DNA from: Sphingobacterium oryzagri
Lineage (GTDB): Bacteria > Bacteroidota > Bacteroidia > Sphingobacteriales > Sphingobacteriaceae
DNA: 64,000 nucleotides
Reading direction: 5' to 3'
Assembly (NCBI RefSeq): GCF_028736175.1
Contig: NZ_CP117880.1
Coordinates: 3,348,001-3,412,000 of the forward strand
Below are positions 10,954 to 18,241 of the stretch, piece by piece. The notes beneath the pieces are model-generated. The model made no database searches. It saw nothing but the letters and a program-made list of their open reading frames with translations, and was not told the DNA's origin. The position numbers were made by a program, and so were the translations under genes. Within the stretch, counting starts at the first letter, position 1. Each line of letters begins with the position of its first letter.

Positions 10954-11078
10954 TATTGTCCCTTTCCGGGACGGGGACTTCCTTTTGAAGGCCAAAAGGA
11001 AGCAAAAGCCTTTCGTTTCATCGAGGCGATCTGTCGCCCATATCCATGCGCACAAGCCAATTGCCGCGCAGGCTAGAA
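10954..11078. repeat. Module B, copy 1 (125 bp)
   Basis: It runs from TATTGTCCCTTTCCGGGACG to GCAGGCTAGAA. It contains the inverted repeat CTTCCTTTT/AAAAGGAAG and the stem GGCGA/TCGCC. A copy of the same length lies at 11491-11615, and only the first 36 bp recur at 11991. Confidence 0.9.
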
Positions 11079-11179
11079 TGACAGGTCAAATTTTTTTGAA
11101 TAAATTTGACCTATAATCCTCATGCCTTCCCCCAACACAAGCTGCGGCAGATTGCTTGTCTCCCATCGCTTGATGAAAC
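11015..11179. repeat. Long imperfect inverted repeat, copy 1, with central hairpin
   Basis: The outer arms GTTTCATC (11015) and GATGAAAC (11172) are complementary. Inner arms around ACAAGCCAATTGCCGCGCAG and its imperfect complement near 11140-11160 extend the stem. The centre is a perfect 11-bp hairpin, AGGTCAAATTT (11083) with AAATTTGACCT (11102). It spans the end of module B through module C. Confidence 0.8.
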
Positions 11180-11181
11180 CA

Positions 11182-11245
11182 TGATGACGTTGTTCGCATG
11201 GCGTTTTTTGACGCAACCGTTCACAACTTCGCAAAACGCTATTTA
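11182..11245. repeat. Module A, copy 2 (partial, diverged)
   Basis: It matches the first ~65 bp of module A (ATGACGTTGTTCGCATGGCG, then GACGCAACCGTTCAC) with about ten substitutions, and lacks the GACCTC hairpin end. Confidence 0.8.
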
Positions 11246-11490
11246 AATAAAACGGCCTTGGATTCGACTGCGTGATCGCGAATGGTAATAACCGTTAAAA
11301 AGCATCCGTTGTTTGAGCGTAGCGAGTTTCGGATGGTTTAGGTTATTAGTGTTCGTGATAGCATTAAGAATCCTAGCCTTGATTTTTTTGCTTCCTTTTT
11401 TTATCAAGAAAAAAAGGAAGGCCTTGCCGCGGCGAGCGGCGGAGAGGTTTGTGGGAGGGAAAGAAATTGCTTATGTATTTATTACGCTTT

Positions 11491-11615
11491 TATTGTCCCT
11501 TTCCGGGACGGGGACTTCCTTTTGAAGGCCAAAAGGAAGCAAAAGCCTTTTGTTTCATCGAGGCGATTTGTCGCACTATCCTTCCCGCACAAGCCAATTG
11601 CCGCTCAGGCTAGAA
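11491..11615. repeat. Module B, copy 2 (125 bp)
   Basis: It has the same length and order as copy 1 with roughly fourteen substitutions. It is preceded by a 200-bp spacer unrelated to the stretch before copy 1. Confidence 0.9.
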
Positions 11616-11717
11616 ATTGTTATAAAAAAATCCTTTTGTATTTTTTTATAACAATTTCTCATGCCTTCCCATCGCACCATCAGCGTCAATTGCTTGTCTC
11701 CCATCGCTTGATGAAAC
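11552..11717. repeat. Long imperfect inverted repeat, copy 2, with a different central hairpin
   Basis: It has the same outer arms as copy 1 (GTTTCATC at 11552, GATGAAAC at 11710) and almost the same length (166 versus 165 bp). The central stem here is a perfect 18-bp hairpin, GAAATTGTTATAAAAAAA (11613) with its complement at 11641-11658. It is unrelated in sequence to the central stem of copy 1 but keeps the same position and pairing. Confidence 0.8.
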
Positions 11718-11720
11718 GTG

Positions 11721-11822
11721 GATGACGTCGTACGCATGGCGTTTTTTGACGCAAGCGTTCACTAGCTTGCGAAGCGCTTATAAAAAAGATTGACCTCAGC
11801 GAGGTCATATATGTATAGCAAA
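11721..11822. repeat. Module A, copy 3 (102 bp)
   Basis: Full-length copy with the GACCTC/GAGGTC hairpin near its end. It directly precedes copy 4 with a 22-bp spacer. Confidence 0.9.
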
Positions 11823-11844
11823 AATCATCCCTTAATGAAACCTT

Positions 11845-11946
11845 GATGACGTCGTACGCATGGCGTTTTTTGACGCAAGCGTTCACTAGCTTGCGAAGCG
11901 CTTATAAAACAGATTGACCTCAGCGAGGTCATATATGTATAGCAAA
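11845..11946. repeat. Module A, copy 4 (102 bp)
   Basis: Full-length copy differing from copy 3 by one base (AAACAG versus AAAAAG). The near identity suggests a recent local duplication. Confidence 0.9.
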
Positions 11947-12103
11947 TGATCGTGATCTTGATTTTCGACTCCGGCGGAGTCGTATATCGCTATTGTCTCT
12001 TTTCGGGATCGGGACTTCCTTTTGAACATGCATTCTACCGTCGTTGGGAAAACGCAACACACTTGGGTCGGGTGCAGCAAGCAAGCGCGCTCGGAAAAAT
12101 ATA

Positions 12104-12159
12104 ATAAAAAAGTAAGCGTCACCTACAAGCTTTTAAATCGCTTGCAGATGACGCTTATT
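12104..12159 (-). terminator. Terminator of the OmpA-like lipoprotein gene
   Basis: On the minus strand, an approximately 20-bp near-perfect stem (AATAAGCGTCATCTGCAAGC with its complement, two G-T pairs) is followed by TTTTTTATTATATTTTT. It lies about 20 bp after the stop codon at 12178. Confidence 0.8.
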
Positions 12160-12177
12160 AATTATGACCAGGGGTTT

Positions 12178-12702
12178 TTAGTTTAAGATCAAAACCTCTA
12201 CCCGTCTATTTTTTTGACGGCCTTCCGGCGTTTTATTATCTGATACGGGCTTTGTCTGCCCTAAGCCCTTGGTGCTAATGCGGTTGCTACCCACACCTGC
12301 ATCTTCCAAAAATTTCTTGACAGAAGCTGCTCGTTTTTCCGATAGCCAGACGTTATAGGCCGCTTCACCTGTAGAATCAGTATGCCCGTCGACGCGAATC
12401 TTTTTAGACATATCTTCTTTCAATATTTTCGATAATTTACTAAGTTCAACTTTCGCTTTCTCGGTGAGGTAAGACGAGTTTGTCGGAAACAATAAATCAG
12501 ACGAAAGCGTAAATTTAATACCCTCATCTGTACGCGAAGCATCTTCAAACTCGCTTTTCACATTTTTCAATCCGTCGTCTGAGCCATCTTTAGTGACAAC
12601 AGCACCTGGATTCACCATAATGGCTTGTTGCTTACACGAAGTAACAGCAAGAGCCATGGATATAAACAATACAGCGATACTACTTTGTTTCATGAAATTC
12701 AC
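12178..12702 (-). CDS. OmpA-family peptidoglycan-binding lipoprotein
   Basis: A 174-residue lipoprotein: signal peptide with lipobox VTSC (Cys 23), a short linker, and a C-terminal OmpA domain (about 62-174). The domain carries the meso-diaminopimelate-binding signature (VDGHTDSTG...YN..LSEKRAASV, then GRQKNRRVEV). It should anchor the outer membrane to peptidoglycan. An alternative ATG at 12693 gives MKQSS and an equally good signal peptide. It has its own terminator and is separated from the glycoamylase-type gene upstream by 47 bp. Confidence 0.92.
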   Translation of the reverse strand: MNFMKQSSIAVLFISMALAVTSCKQQAIMVNPGAVVTKDGSDDGLKNVKSEFEDASRTDEGIKFTLSSDLLFPTNSSYLTEKAKVELSKLSKILKEDMSKKIRVDGHTDSTGEAAYNVWLSEKRAASVKKFLEDAGVGSNRISTKGLGQTKPVSDNKTPEGRQKNRRVEVLILN

Positions 12703-12748
12703 TTTAGTTATGGAGTAAATATAACAATTTTGCTTCTTTTATCGGTAG

Positions 12749-14953
12749 TTAATTGCGATTTTGATTACGTTCGTTAAGTTTGGCGACCAGTTCTTTTATT
12801 TCTGGAATCTCGCTATAAAGCTTCCAGATCAATCCAGAACGGGCATTTTCCAGGCAAATAGCGATAGCAGCCTGATTGGTCGCGAAATATTCATCAGACA
12901 CATCGTGATCGCGCAGATCAACCCAGGCACGGAAACCATATTCGGTAAAGAAATTTTCACCGTAGTTTTCGTAAAGCGCGATAACCGCTTTTTTACCTTC
13001 ATTTCCTAATAAGAACATGGATGCCGGTGCGATAGCCGGATTGATACGGTAACTCCCTACGCTATCATTAAGCTGGTAAAAGCCCCATATATCTGAATTG
13101 GTAGAACCTACGCCAATTTCATTATCACGACGCTTGCGCACTTTGATATACTTGCGAATTGCCTCCTCATAATTGATATCCGGATCACTTAGGAGCTTTG
13201 GATCGATCGTGAAAAACGGTGTATAAAAATCAAGCAGGCTTCCTTGCGCATTTCCAAAAATAAGCCGCTCGCCATACATTGCTGTATCTTGCAGAATAGA
13301 AACCCTTGCCGACGATCCGGAAACATCATTTCCCATCGGATTAAATGCCAAACGAAACGATTCCATTACCAGCGATAACGTGTCTTTAGCCAAGCTATCC
13401 ATTTTATTGTATGACGAGGAATAACGACTATCAATTTCTTTTATGCCATGCTCATAGGCAGATAATGGAATGCCGTGCTTGGTAGATGCCATCGCCAATA
13501 AATAAGCATTCATCGATTCGTTAATACCGCCTAATGTCGCGTACTGATTGCCCGAATCAAGGCCAGATATTTTTTCCAACAACACATCATCATGACCGTC
13601 AGCCAGCAGTTGATCCCACTGGATGTGCTCATAAAGCTTCGTAATATCCGTGCGAAGACGCTCTTCGCTTTCACTATCTTTCGAGAAATACTGTCGTGCC
13701 ACTAATAACGATTCGATCATGGAAGACGTGGCCAAAACATCGTAATTAGGTTCGCCATTGCGATAATCCGGTAAACCGCTCCGCCCGTCAAAATAGGCCG
13801 GAAAAATACCAAAACGATTTTGCCCTTTGCCTAAAAAAGTAACCATACGCGCAATTCGCCCTAATGCAACTTGGCGATTTATGCGTCCTTTTTCGACGCC
13901 AACAATCAAGCTCAATACGGCATTACCACTTTCTTTCACAGAAACCAACGCACGCTCTTTCATGCCGAAGGGCAAATACATCCCGCTATTGATATCGTAA
14001 TTCTCCGTGAAATAATTCACATGGGCACCCTGTACCAAATCCAGCAACTCACTTTCGTTCAATCGTTTTGTTTTGACCTCTTTTATCTGCGAGAACGGCG
14101 ACTCCACGTAGTTATAGTCAACCCAGGCTATTTTGTAGTAATAGGTTTTATTCAATTCGGGAACGAAATCCAAACATCCCTGCATAGATATCGGTCGTAT
14201 ACCAACTGGTGTAAACGTCTTGTTATCTTCCGAACGATATATTTTAATATAACGAATCGAAGGTGTCAGGGGCAATTGCCATTGCAAATGGACTTGCTTA
14301 TCGTAAGCCAACGCTTGCGACAAAATGGCCGGTGAAGAAAGCTTGACTTGCGAAACGTTTTTGGGAAGAAATTCCATCTGATCGATAAATATTTGATGGG
14401 TCTGGTCAGAAGTCCCGTTTTGCACCAGGCGAATGGCGTTGATCGGTTCCTTGGCTGTCAGGTTTTTAAACTTAGCCATCGGAATTTTCACCGTGGTCCA
14501 CATGTTGTAGTCAAAGTTTTCGACGTAGGGTGCTAAATCCAAATAGTCGGTTTCACTGGAGCGCTGCTTCACGCCGATCTTTGGCAAATCTTTTCGTTCC
14601 GTTTGTTCGGATTTCACGAAAAGCTGAAATACTAAAAAATCAGACTGGTTGACATGATAGTTTAGCTTTTGCCGATTATATAGCAGATCTACTGCCCAAT
14701 CGCCCGCTACCGCAGATTTATATTGAATAGATAATGCATTGCCTGGTGTAAAAAACAAGGTATCAGAAACCAGCAGGTGGCTGTTGAGGTTTTCCACCCA
14801 AGACTGCCCTTGATAGGTAACTTTACTTTTGGCATAAACACCCTTAACAAGACTGTTATCAAAGATTACTTCGGGATAGGTGTCTGCTTTTCCGGATAGA
14901 AAAGCGCCAGTCAGGAGTACGAGCGATAAGAGAAATGGATAAAAACACTTCAT
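12749..14953 (-). CDS. Secreted glycoamylase-type (GH144-related) protein with N-terminal sandwich and FN3 domains
   Basis: A 734-residue protein. Residues 1-23 are a signal peptide. Residues ~30-205 look like a beta-sandwich carbohydrate-binding module (ending IFIDQMEFLP). Residues ~208-298 are a fibronectin type III domain (VHLQWQLPLTPSIRYIKIYRSED). The rest is an alpha/alpha-toroid of the Pfam glycoamylase type. It aligns by eye with the protein at 30609: VNYFTENYDINSGM / FQYFWEGAEPNSGL, NYDVLATSSMIESLLVARQYF / GDIVETAFMAQALICIREFY, and INPAIAPASM / ISPTAALSSM. It probably acts on a glucan outside the cytoplasm, perhaps another beta-1,2-glucan or related substrate; specificity is inferred. 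It is not in an obvious PUL. Confidence 0.75.
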   Translation of the reverse strand: MKCFYPFLLSLVLLTGAFLSGKADTYPEVIFDNSLVKGVYAKSKVTYQGQSWVENLNSHLLVSDTLFFTPGNALSIQYKSAVAGDWAVDLLYNRQKLNYHVNQSDFLVFQLFVKSEQTERKDLPKIGVKQRSSETDYLDLAPYVENFDYNMWTTVKIPMAKFKNLTAKEPINAIRLVQNGTSDQTHQIFIDQMEFLPKNVSQVKLSSPAILSQALAYDKQVHLQWQLPLTPSIRYIKIYRSEDNKTFTPVGIRPISMQGCLDFVPELNKTYYYKIAWVDYNYVESPFSQIKEVKTKRLNESELLDLVQGAHVNYFTENYDINSGMYLPFGMKERALVSVKESGNAVLSLIVGVEKGRINRQVALGRIARMVTFLGKGQNRFGIFPAYFDGRSGLPDYRNGEPNYDVLATSSMIESLLVARQYFSKDSESEERLRTDITKLYEHIQWDQLLADGHDDVLLEKISGLDSGNQYATLGGINESMNAYLLAMASTKHGIPLSAYEHGIKEIDSRYSSSYNKMDSLAKDTLSLVMESFRLAFNPMGNDVSGSSARVSILQDTAMYGERLIFGNAQGSLLDFYTPFFTIDPKLLSDPDINYEEAIRKYIKVRKRRDNEIGVGSTNSDIWGFYQLNDSVGSYRINPAIAPASMFLLGNEGKKAVIALYENYGENFFTEYGFRAWVDLRDHDVSDEYFATNQAAIAICLENARSGLIWKLYSEIPEIKELVAKLNERNQNRN

Positions 14954-15117
14954 AACAAATATTGATTTACGGCAAAAATAAGCAAATATTGAACCATTTG
15001 AACGCGTAGCTCTATTTATCGGTGAAAAGGCTAAAAAATAGTACGCACATTCTTAGAAGGTTAGCGTATAGCGTACCAAAAAAGCCGCAAATAATTTTTA
15101 GAATAAAGTTTTCTCTC

Positions 15118-15125
15118 TATATTTG
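15118..15125 (+). promoter_or_regulatory. Promoter -7 box for tRNA-Gly/tRNA-Leu
   Basis: TATATTTG matches TAnnTTTG exactly and ends 11 bp before the tRNA-Gly 5' end. The -33 region at 15095 is T-rich rather than TTTG. Confidence 0.6.
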
Positions 15126-15136
15126 CATCATCGCAA

Positions 15137-15209
15137 GCGAAAGTAGCTCAGTTGGTAGAGCACAACCTTGCCAAGGTTGGGGTCGCGAGTTCGAATCTCG
15201 TCTTTCGCT
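15137..15209 (+). tRNA. tRNA-Gly (anticodon GCC)
   Basis: 73-nt cloverleaf. Acceptor GCGAAAG pairs with CTTTCGC, D-arm AGCTCAGTTGGTAGAGC, anticodon loop CTTGCCA inside the stem CAACC/GGTTG, T-loop GTTCGAATC. No CCA is encoded. It is co-transcribed with tRNA-Leu 5 bp later. Confidence 0.97.
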
Positions 15210-15214
15210 CAGTT

Positions 15215-15299
15215 GCCTAGGTGGTGGAACTGGTAGACACGCAGGACTTAAAATCCTGTTCCCGTTAAGGGAGTGCGGGTTCGATTCCCGCCCTAGGTA
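15215..15299 (+). tRNA. tRNA-Leu (anticodon TAA)
   Basis: 85-nt class II tRNA. Acceptor GCCTAGG pairs with CCTAGGT, anticodon stem CAGGA/TCCTG around CTTAAAA, long variable arm CCCGTTAAGGG-type, T-loop GTTCGATTC. Confidence 0.97.
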
Positions 15300-15302
15300 C
15301 GG

Positions 15303-15332
15303 AAAAAAGCTCATCGAAAGATGGGCTTTTTT
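15303..15332 (+). terminator. Rho-independent terminator after tRNA-Leu
   Basis: AAAAAAGCTCATC-GAAA-GATGGGCTTTTTT forms a GAAA-capped stem ending in a T run, 4 bp after the tRNA. Confidence 0.85.
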
Positions 15333-15371
15333 ATTTTTCGGATTTTCGCCGGCTTTCTGGCGCCTGTCAAT

Positions 15372-16813
15372 AGATCAAGCTTGAATATTCAGGGATTGAA
15401 TGAAATAATTCTTAGTTTAAATCCCCTAAAAGATCCTTTTGCAAGACGCAAAAAATAAATTAGTAGCTTTATTAATGCCCAAATAGTTGTGGGATTATTT
15501 CGATCATATGCGTGTTAGCCGTATACAAAAAACGTGCTATCCATCATTTCATATACTGGCTTTCGTCTATTTACACACTTTAAAGCAGACCACCCTCGCT
15601 GAAAAGCAATTGCTTATGGCTGGAAAGCGATTGCTTATGAACGGGAAGCAATTGCTTATCGCTGGAAAGCAATTGCTTATGGCTGAAAAGCAATTGCTTA
15701 TGACTGGAAAGCAATTGCTTATGACCGGAAAGCAGTTGCTTATGGCTGGAAAGCAATTGCTTATGGCTGAAAAGCAATTGCTTATGGCTGGAAAGCAATT
15801 GCTTATGACCGAAAAGCAATTGCTTATGGCTGAAAAGCAATTGCTTATGGACGGAAAGCAATTGCTTATGACCGGAAAGCAATTGCTTGTGGCTGAAAAG
15901 CAATTGCTTATGGCTGGAAAGCAATTGCTTATGACCGAAAAGCAATTGCTTATGGACGGAAAGCGATTGCTTATGACCGGAAAGCAATTGCTTATGACCG
16001 GAAAGCAATTGCTTATGACTGGAAAGCAATTGCTTATGGACGGAAAGCAATTGCTTATGGACGGAAAGCAATTGCTTATGGCTGAAAAGCAATTGCTTAT
16101 GACCGGAAAGCAATTGCTTATGATCGAAAAGCAATTGCTTATGGCTGGAAAGCAATTGCTTATGACCGGAAAGCAATTGCTTATGACCGGAAAGCAATTG
16201 CTTATGACTGGAAAGCAATTGCTTATGACCGGAAAGCAATTGCTTATGACTGGAAAGCAATTGCTTATGACCGGAAAGCAATTGCTTATGACTGGAAAGC
16301 AATTGCTTGGCAGTATCCCTCGAAGTGTGTAAACTGTTTTTTTCAAGTTACCGATCGAGCCATTTCGAAGATGTATGATTAGATACAGCCGTCGTCATAA
16401 CAGCGATCGGCGGCAATCATTTTTCGAACACCAGCCCCGAAAATCAAACCGTCTCAAATGATCCCGGCGTTACCCGCTTCACAAACGAAAGTGGATGAAG
16501 GAAAAGATATGGAAAAACAGCTACATGCTGGTTATTTTACAACTGTTTATACGAGCTCCGCCTAGGTATACTGGCAACGAGAAAATTCCGGTATCGAATC
16601 TCGTGAGGGCGCTGCCCGATCATTAGCCGTAAACCATACCGAATATACTTACCTATTTCGATAACAAGCATTTCCTTGCTTCAGCAGCGGATTTTCATGA
16701 TAAATTAAAGCTTTTAGCCGTGTATTTCTTACGGTAGGGATACACCTTTTTTGGTACACAACACGATTAAAAGATAGCCATAGAACTAGCTGCTCCCTAG
16801 AATTCGGTATGCC
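15372..16813 (+). mobile_element. Dead ISL3-type IS copy with its middle replaced by tandem repeats
   Basis: The left part (15372-15560) aligns with the left end and transposase start of the intact IS at 18722: the inverted-repeat start GATCAAGCTTGAAT, ATTCTTAGTTTA, TTTGCAAGACGC and GGGATTATTTCGAT are all recognisable. It carries many substitutions and an early stop. The right part (~16500-16813) aligns with the last 250 bp of the intact IS, including GAAAATTCCGGTAT, GGGATACACC and the decayed end CTCCCTAGAATTC. Total span (~1442 bp) is close to the intact element's 1429 bp. The centre is the 21-bp array plus ~190 bp that I cannot align. No functional transposase remains. Confidence 0.75.
15604..16308. 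repeat. 34 tandem 21-bp repeats with a palindromic core
   Basis: Thirty-four copies of the core AAGCAATTGCTT recur exactly every 21 bp with no insertion or deletion (first core 15604-15615, last 16297-16308). The 9-bp spacers vary among forms such as ATGACCGGA, ATGGCTGGA, ATGGCTGAA, ATGGACGGA and ATGATCGAA. The core is altered in only three copies (AAGCGATTGCTT twice, AAGCAGTTGCTT once). Because 21 is a multiple of three and the unit has no stop, frames stay open on both strands (for example 15487-16332 +, 15567-16346 -). These are by-products of the repeat rather than evidence for protein. Confidence 0.95.
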
Positions 16814-16924
16814 GCAAGAGCAGCTTTAATTTTTATAAGCCTACTATTGTAAGGCGTAAATATCTTGCCAAGCAGCTCGATCTATCGTAGAACGTAGATT
16901 ATTCTCAGCAACATCTTGCGCGTT

Positions 16925-17638
16925 TTATTGGTTATCGGTTGTCGGTATTTTTTTCCATACCTCCTCCACAACGTAAGCTGATTTCGGCAGTTGATACTTA
17001 ACAATAAGCGTTTTATAATCTTTACTAACGACATAAAACAGCTTATTGTCCAGGCCCGCTAATTCTTTGATATCTGCTCCAACTACTTGTTCATGAAGTT
17101 GATTTCTAACTGCCGTATATTGTCCATTCATCACCTCCTTATCGCGAAGTGATACTCGAAAAGATCCATCAGCGCCGTATTCCTTTACATTAGCTGGTAC
17201 ATTTTTGTAATGCCTTCTTTCATATTTCCCTTTGTGGTTTACTTTCGATGCGGCTACTTCTTTTAACATCCATCTTCCTAATACAGACTTATCGGCGTTA
17301 TTCGTGATGACGACTTCCGACAAGGCAATGGGGCTTTTCGGACACATCAAAACCGTATTTACACCAGTGCCAAGTTCAGCCAACCGAATACGTTTATCGT
17401 CGTAATTTAAATGTGAAATATTGGCGTCCGAGCTTTTGTTCTCGCCAATATAAGCTATACCATTTTCGTTCGTTACGGTGCCGTTATTATCTTCAAAAAG
17501 GAGAATACTGGCACTTGCGACTGGTGCATCCGTTAGCGAGTCGACTAGCTTAATCGCAATTTTTTGCGCATGCGTGTGACCAACCATGATCATACAAAGG
17601 TATATCAAGAATAGGAATATGGATATCTTAGTCATCAC
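16925..17638 (-). CDS. Secreted hypothetical protein with carboxypeptidase-like regulatory (CarboxypepD_reg-like) N-terminal domain
   Basis: A 237-residue protein with signal peptide (residues 1-24, ending GHTHA). Residues ~26-115 form a beta-sandwich like the N-terminal domain of SusC-type receptors (IKLVDSLTDAPVASASILLFEDNNGTVTNENG, then IALSEVVITNN). The C-terminal half (basic, KYERRHYKNVPANVKEYG) is not recognised. It lies isolated in the IS graveyard between two IS relics. It is AT-richer than the flanking core genes and may be cargo from earlier transfer. Function unknown. Confidence 0.7.
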   Translation of the reverse strand: MMTKISIFLFLIYLCMIMVGHTHAQKIAIKLVDSLTDAPVASASILLFEDNNGTVTNENGIAYIGENKSSDANISHLNYDDKRIRLAELGTGVNTVLMCPKSPIALSEVVITNNADKSVLGRWMLKEVAASKVNHKGKYERRHYKNVPANVKEYGADGSFRVSLRDKEVMNGQYTAVRNQLHEQVVGADIKELAGLDNKLFYVVSKDYKTLIVKYQLPKSAYVVEEVWKKIPTTDNQ

Positions 17639-17864
17639 TTCAAGAAATTAGTTTATTATAATAAACTGATATACACAACTAAAATTACAATTAATTTTGT
17701 TAAAAACAACAAAAATATAATTTAAATTAAATAATAACAAAATCAAGAATTAAGTAACTAGAAACGAACCAAAATCCAGCAATCACGGAAATACATTGGT
17801 AGATCATATTTGGTCATGCTTTTATGAATAATTAGTCCGCAGTTTAGTCAAATAGCCTGCACTA

Positions 17865-17960
17865 TGTCGATAGCCAGCATACCTCTGCTTCAGCGGAATC
17901 CTTCGATGCCAAATCAAAAGGCCTTTAAAAGTTTATTTCGGAGTGTAAGCAATATGCCTA
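17865..17960 (+). mobile_element. Fragment of an ISL3-type transposase 3' end
   Basis: TCTGCTTCAGCGGAATCCTTCGATGCCAAATCAAAAGG and the following ~50 bp align with bases 20009-20090 of the intact transposase (SAESFNAKLKAFRSLFRGVR segment), with about 20 percent differences and stops. It abuts the broken toxin gene, so it probably marks an old insertion that deleted the toxin's 3' half. Confidence 0.7.
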
Positions 17961-18239
17961 TCTGTACCTGCACTGTAAGATTTACCCATTGCCGGATCAA
18001 GATTTGAAAAATAATGGTGGTAGGGAAATGTTTTCTCTATGAATTCATCAATAGCTTTAAAATCAATAGACCTATATCGGGGCGTCGCTAAACAAATCTA
18101 TATCTACAGACAAACGATGTCCTAGTTGAAGACTTAATGCTGTACCGCCCACCAAACGAAAAGACGCAAACACAGAGGACTCCATTAGCGTAATCAATTT
18201 TTTTTTTAAAAGATCATTGACGGTGTTATACTACATCAT
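17960..18239 (-). pseudogene. AbiEii-type nucleotidyltransferase toxin, broken remnant
   Basis: Reading the minus strand from the ATG at 18239, codon 3 is TAG. The frame then gives YNTVNDLLKKKLITLMESS, FRLVGGTALSLQLGHRLSVD and IDLFSDAPI followed by a stop. After a one-base shift it continues RSIDFKAIDEFIEKTFPYHH...MGKSYSAGT before running into the IS fragment. GGTALSLQLGHR-SVDIDLF is the nucleotidyltransferase signature of the AbiEii/AbiGii toxins. The gene thus has a nonsense codon, a frameshift and a missing 3' half. Its start lies 2 bp after the stop of the antitoxin-like gene, the normal order for such pairs. Confidence 0.8.
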
Positions 18240-18241
18240 AA

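Larger units (their letters stand above)
10797..12026. repeat. Mosaic repeat region with no genes, built of several hairpin-forming modules
   Basis: This 1.2-kb stretch between the lipase and OmpA genes holds no convincing gene. It is a patchwork of recurring modules in the order A1-D1-B1-C1-A2(partial)-spacer-B2-C2-A3-A4-D2-B3(partial). A is 102 bp, B is 125 bp, and D is a 15-bp perfect hairpin GACTCCGGCGGAGTC (10930 and 11967). The spacer 11280-11480 has further inverted repeats, such as CATCCG/CGGATG and CTTCCTTTTTTT/AAAAAAAGGAAG. Reading frames across it merely translate the repeats. It resembles clustered REP or MITE-like DNA. Confidence 0.85.

Noticed and set aside
10797..12026. Integron cassette array or retron ncRNA
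   Set aside because: No integrase or reverse transcriptase is in the window, the modules do not alternate with genes, and the hairpins are not attC-like in boxes.
10756..12122. Five reading frames of 66-99 codons across the mosaic repeat (10756-11055 -, 11313-11525 +, 11522-11725 +, 11686-11886 -, 11886-12122 -)
   Set aside because: They translate the A and B repeats, share the same peptide fragments because of DNA duplication, and lack ribosome-binding or family support.
15022..15384. Protein-coding frame across the tRNA-Gly/tRNA-Leu genes (120 codons +) and its minus counterpart
   Set aside because: Shadow of two clear tRNA genes.
15604..16308. CRISPR array
   Set aside because: Repeat plus spacer is only 21 bp, spacers are 9 bp variants of one another, the core is a short palindrome, and no cas gene is nearby.
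15487..16332. Repeat protein of the KQLLMTG type (and minus-strand NCFPVIS/HKQLLSG frames) as a real gene
   Set aside because: The frame is open on several frames of both strands only because the unit is 21 bp without stops. The palindromic core is conserved as DNA, while spacers vary at coding-changing positions. It lies in a dead IS and has no recognisable start region.
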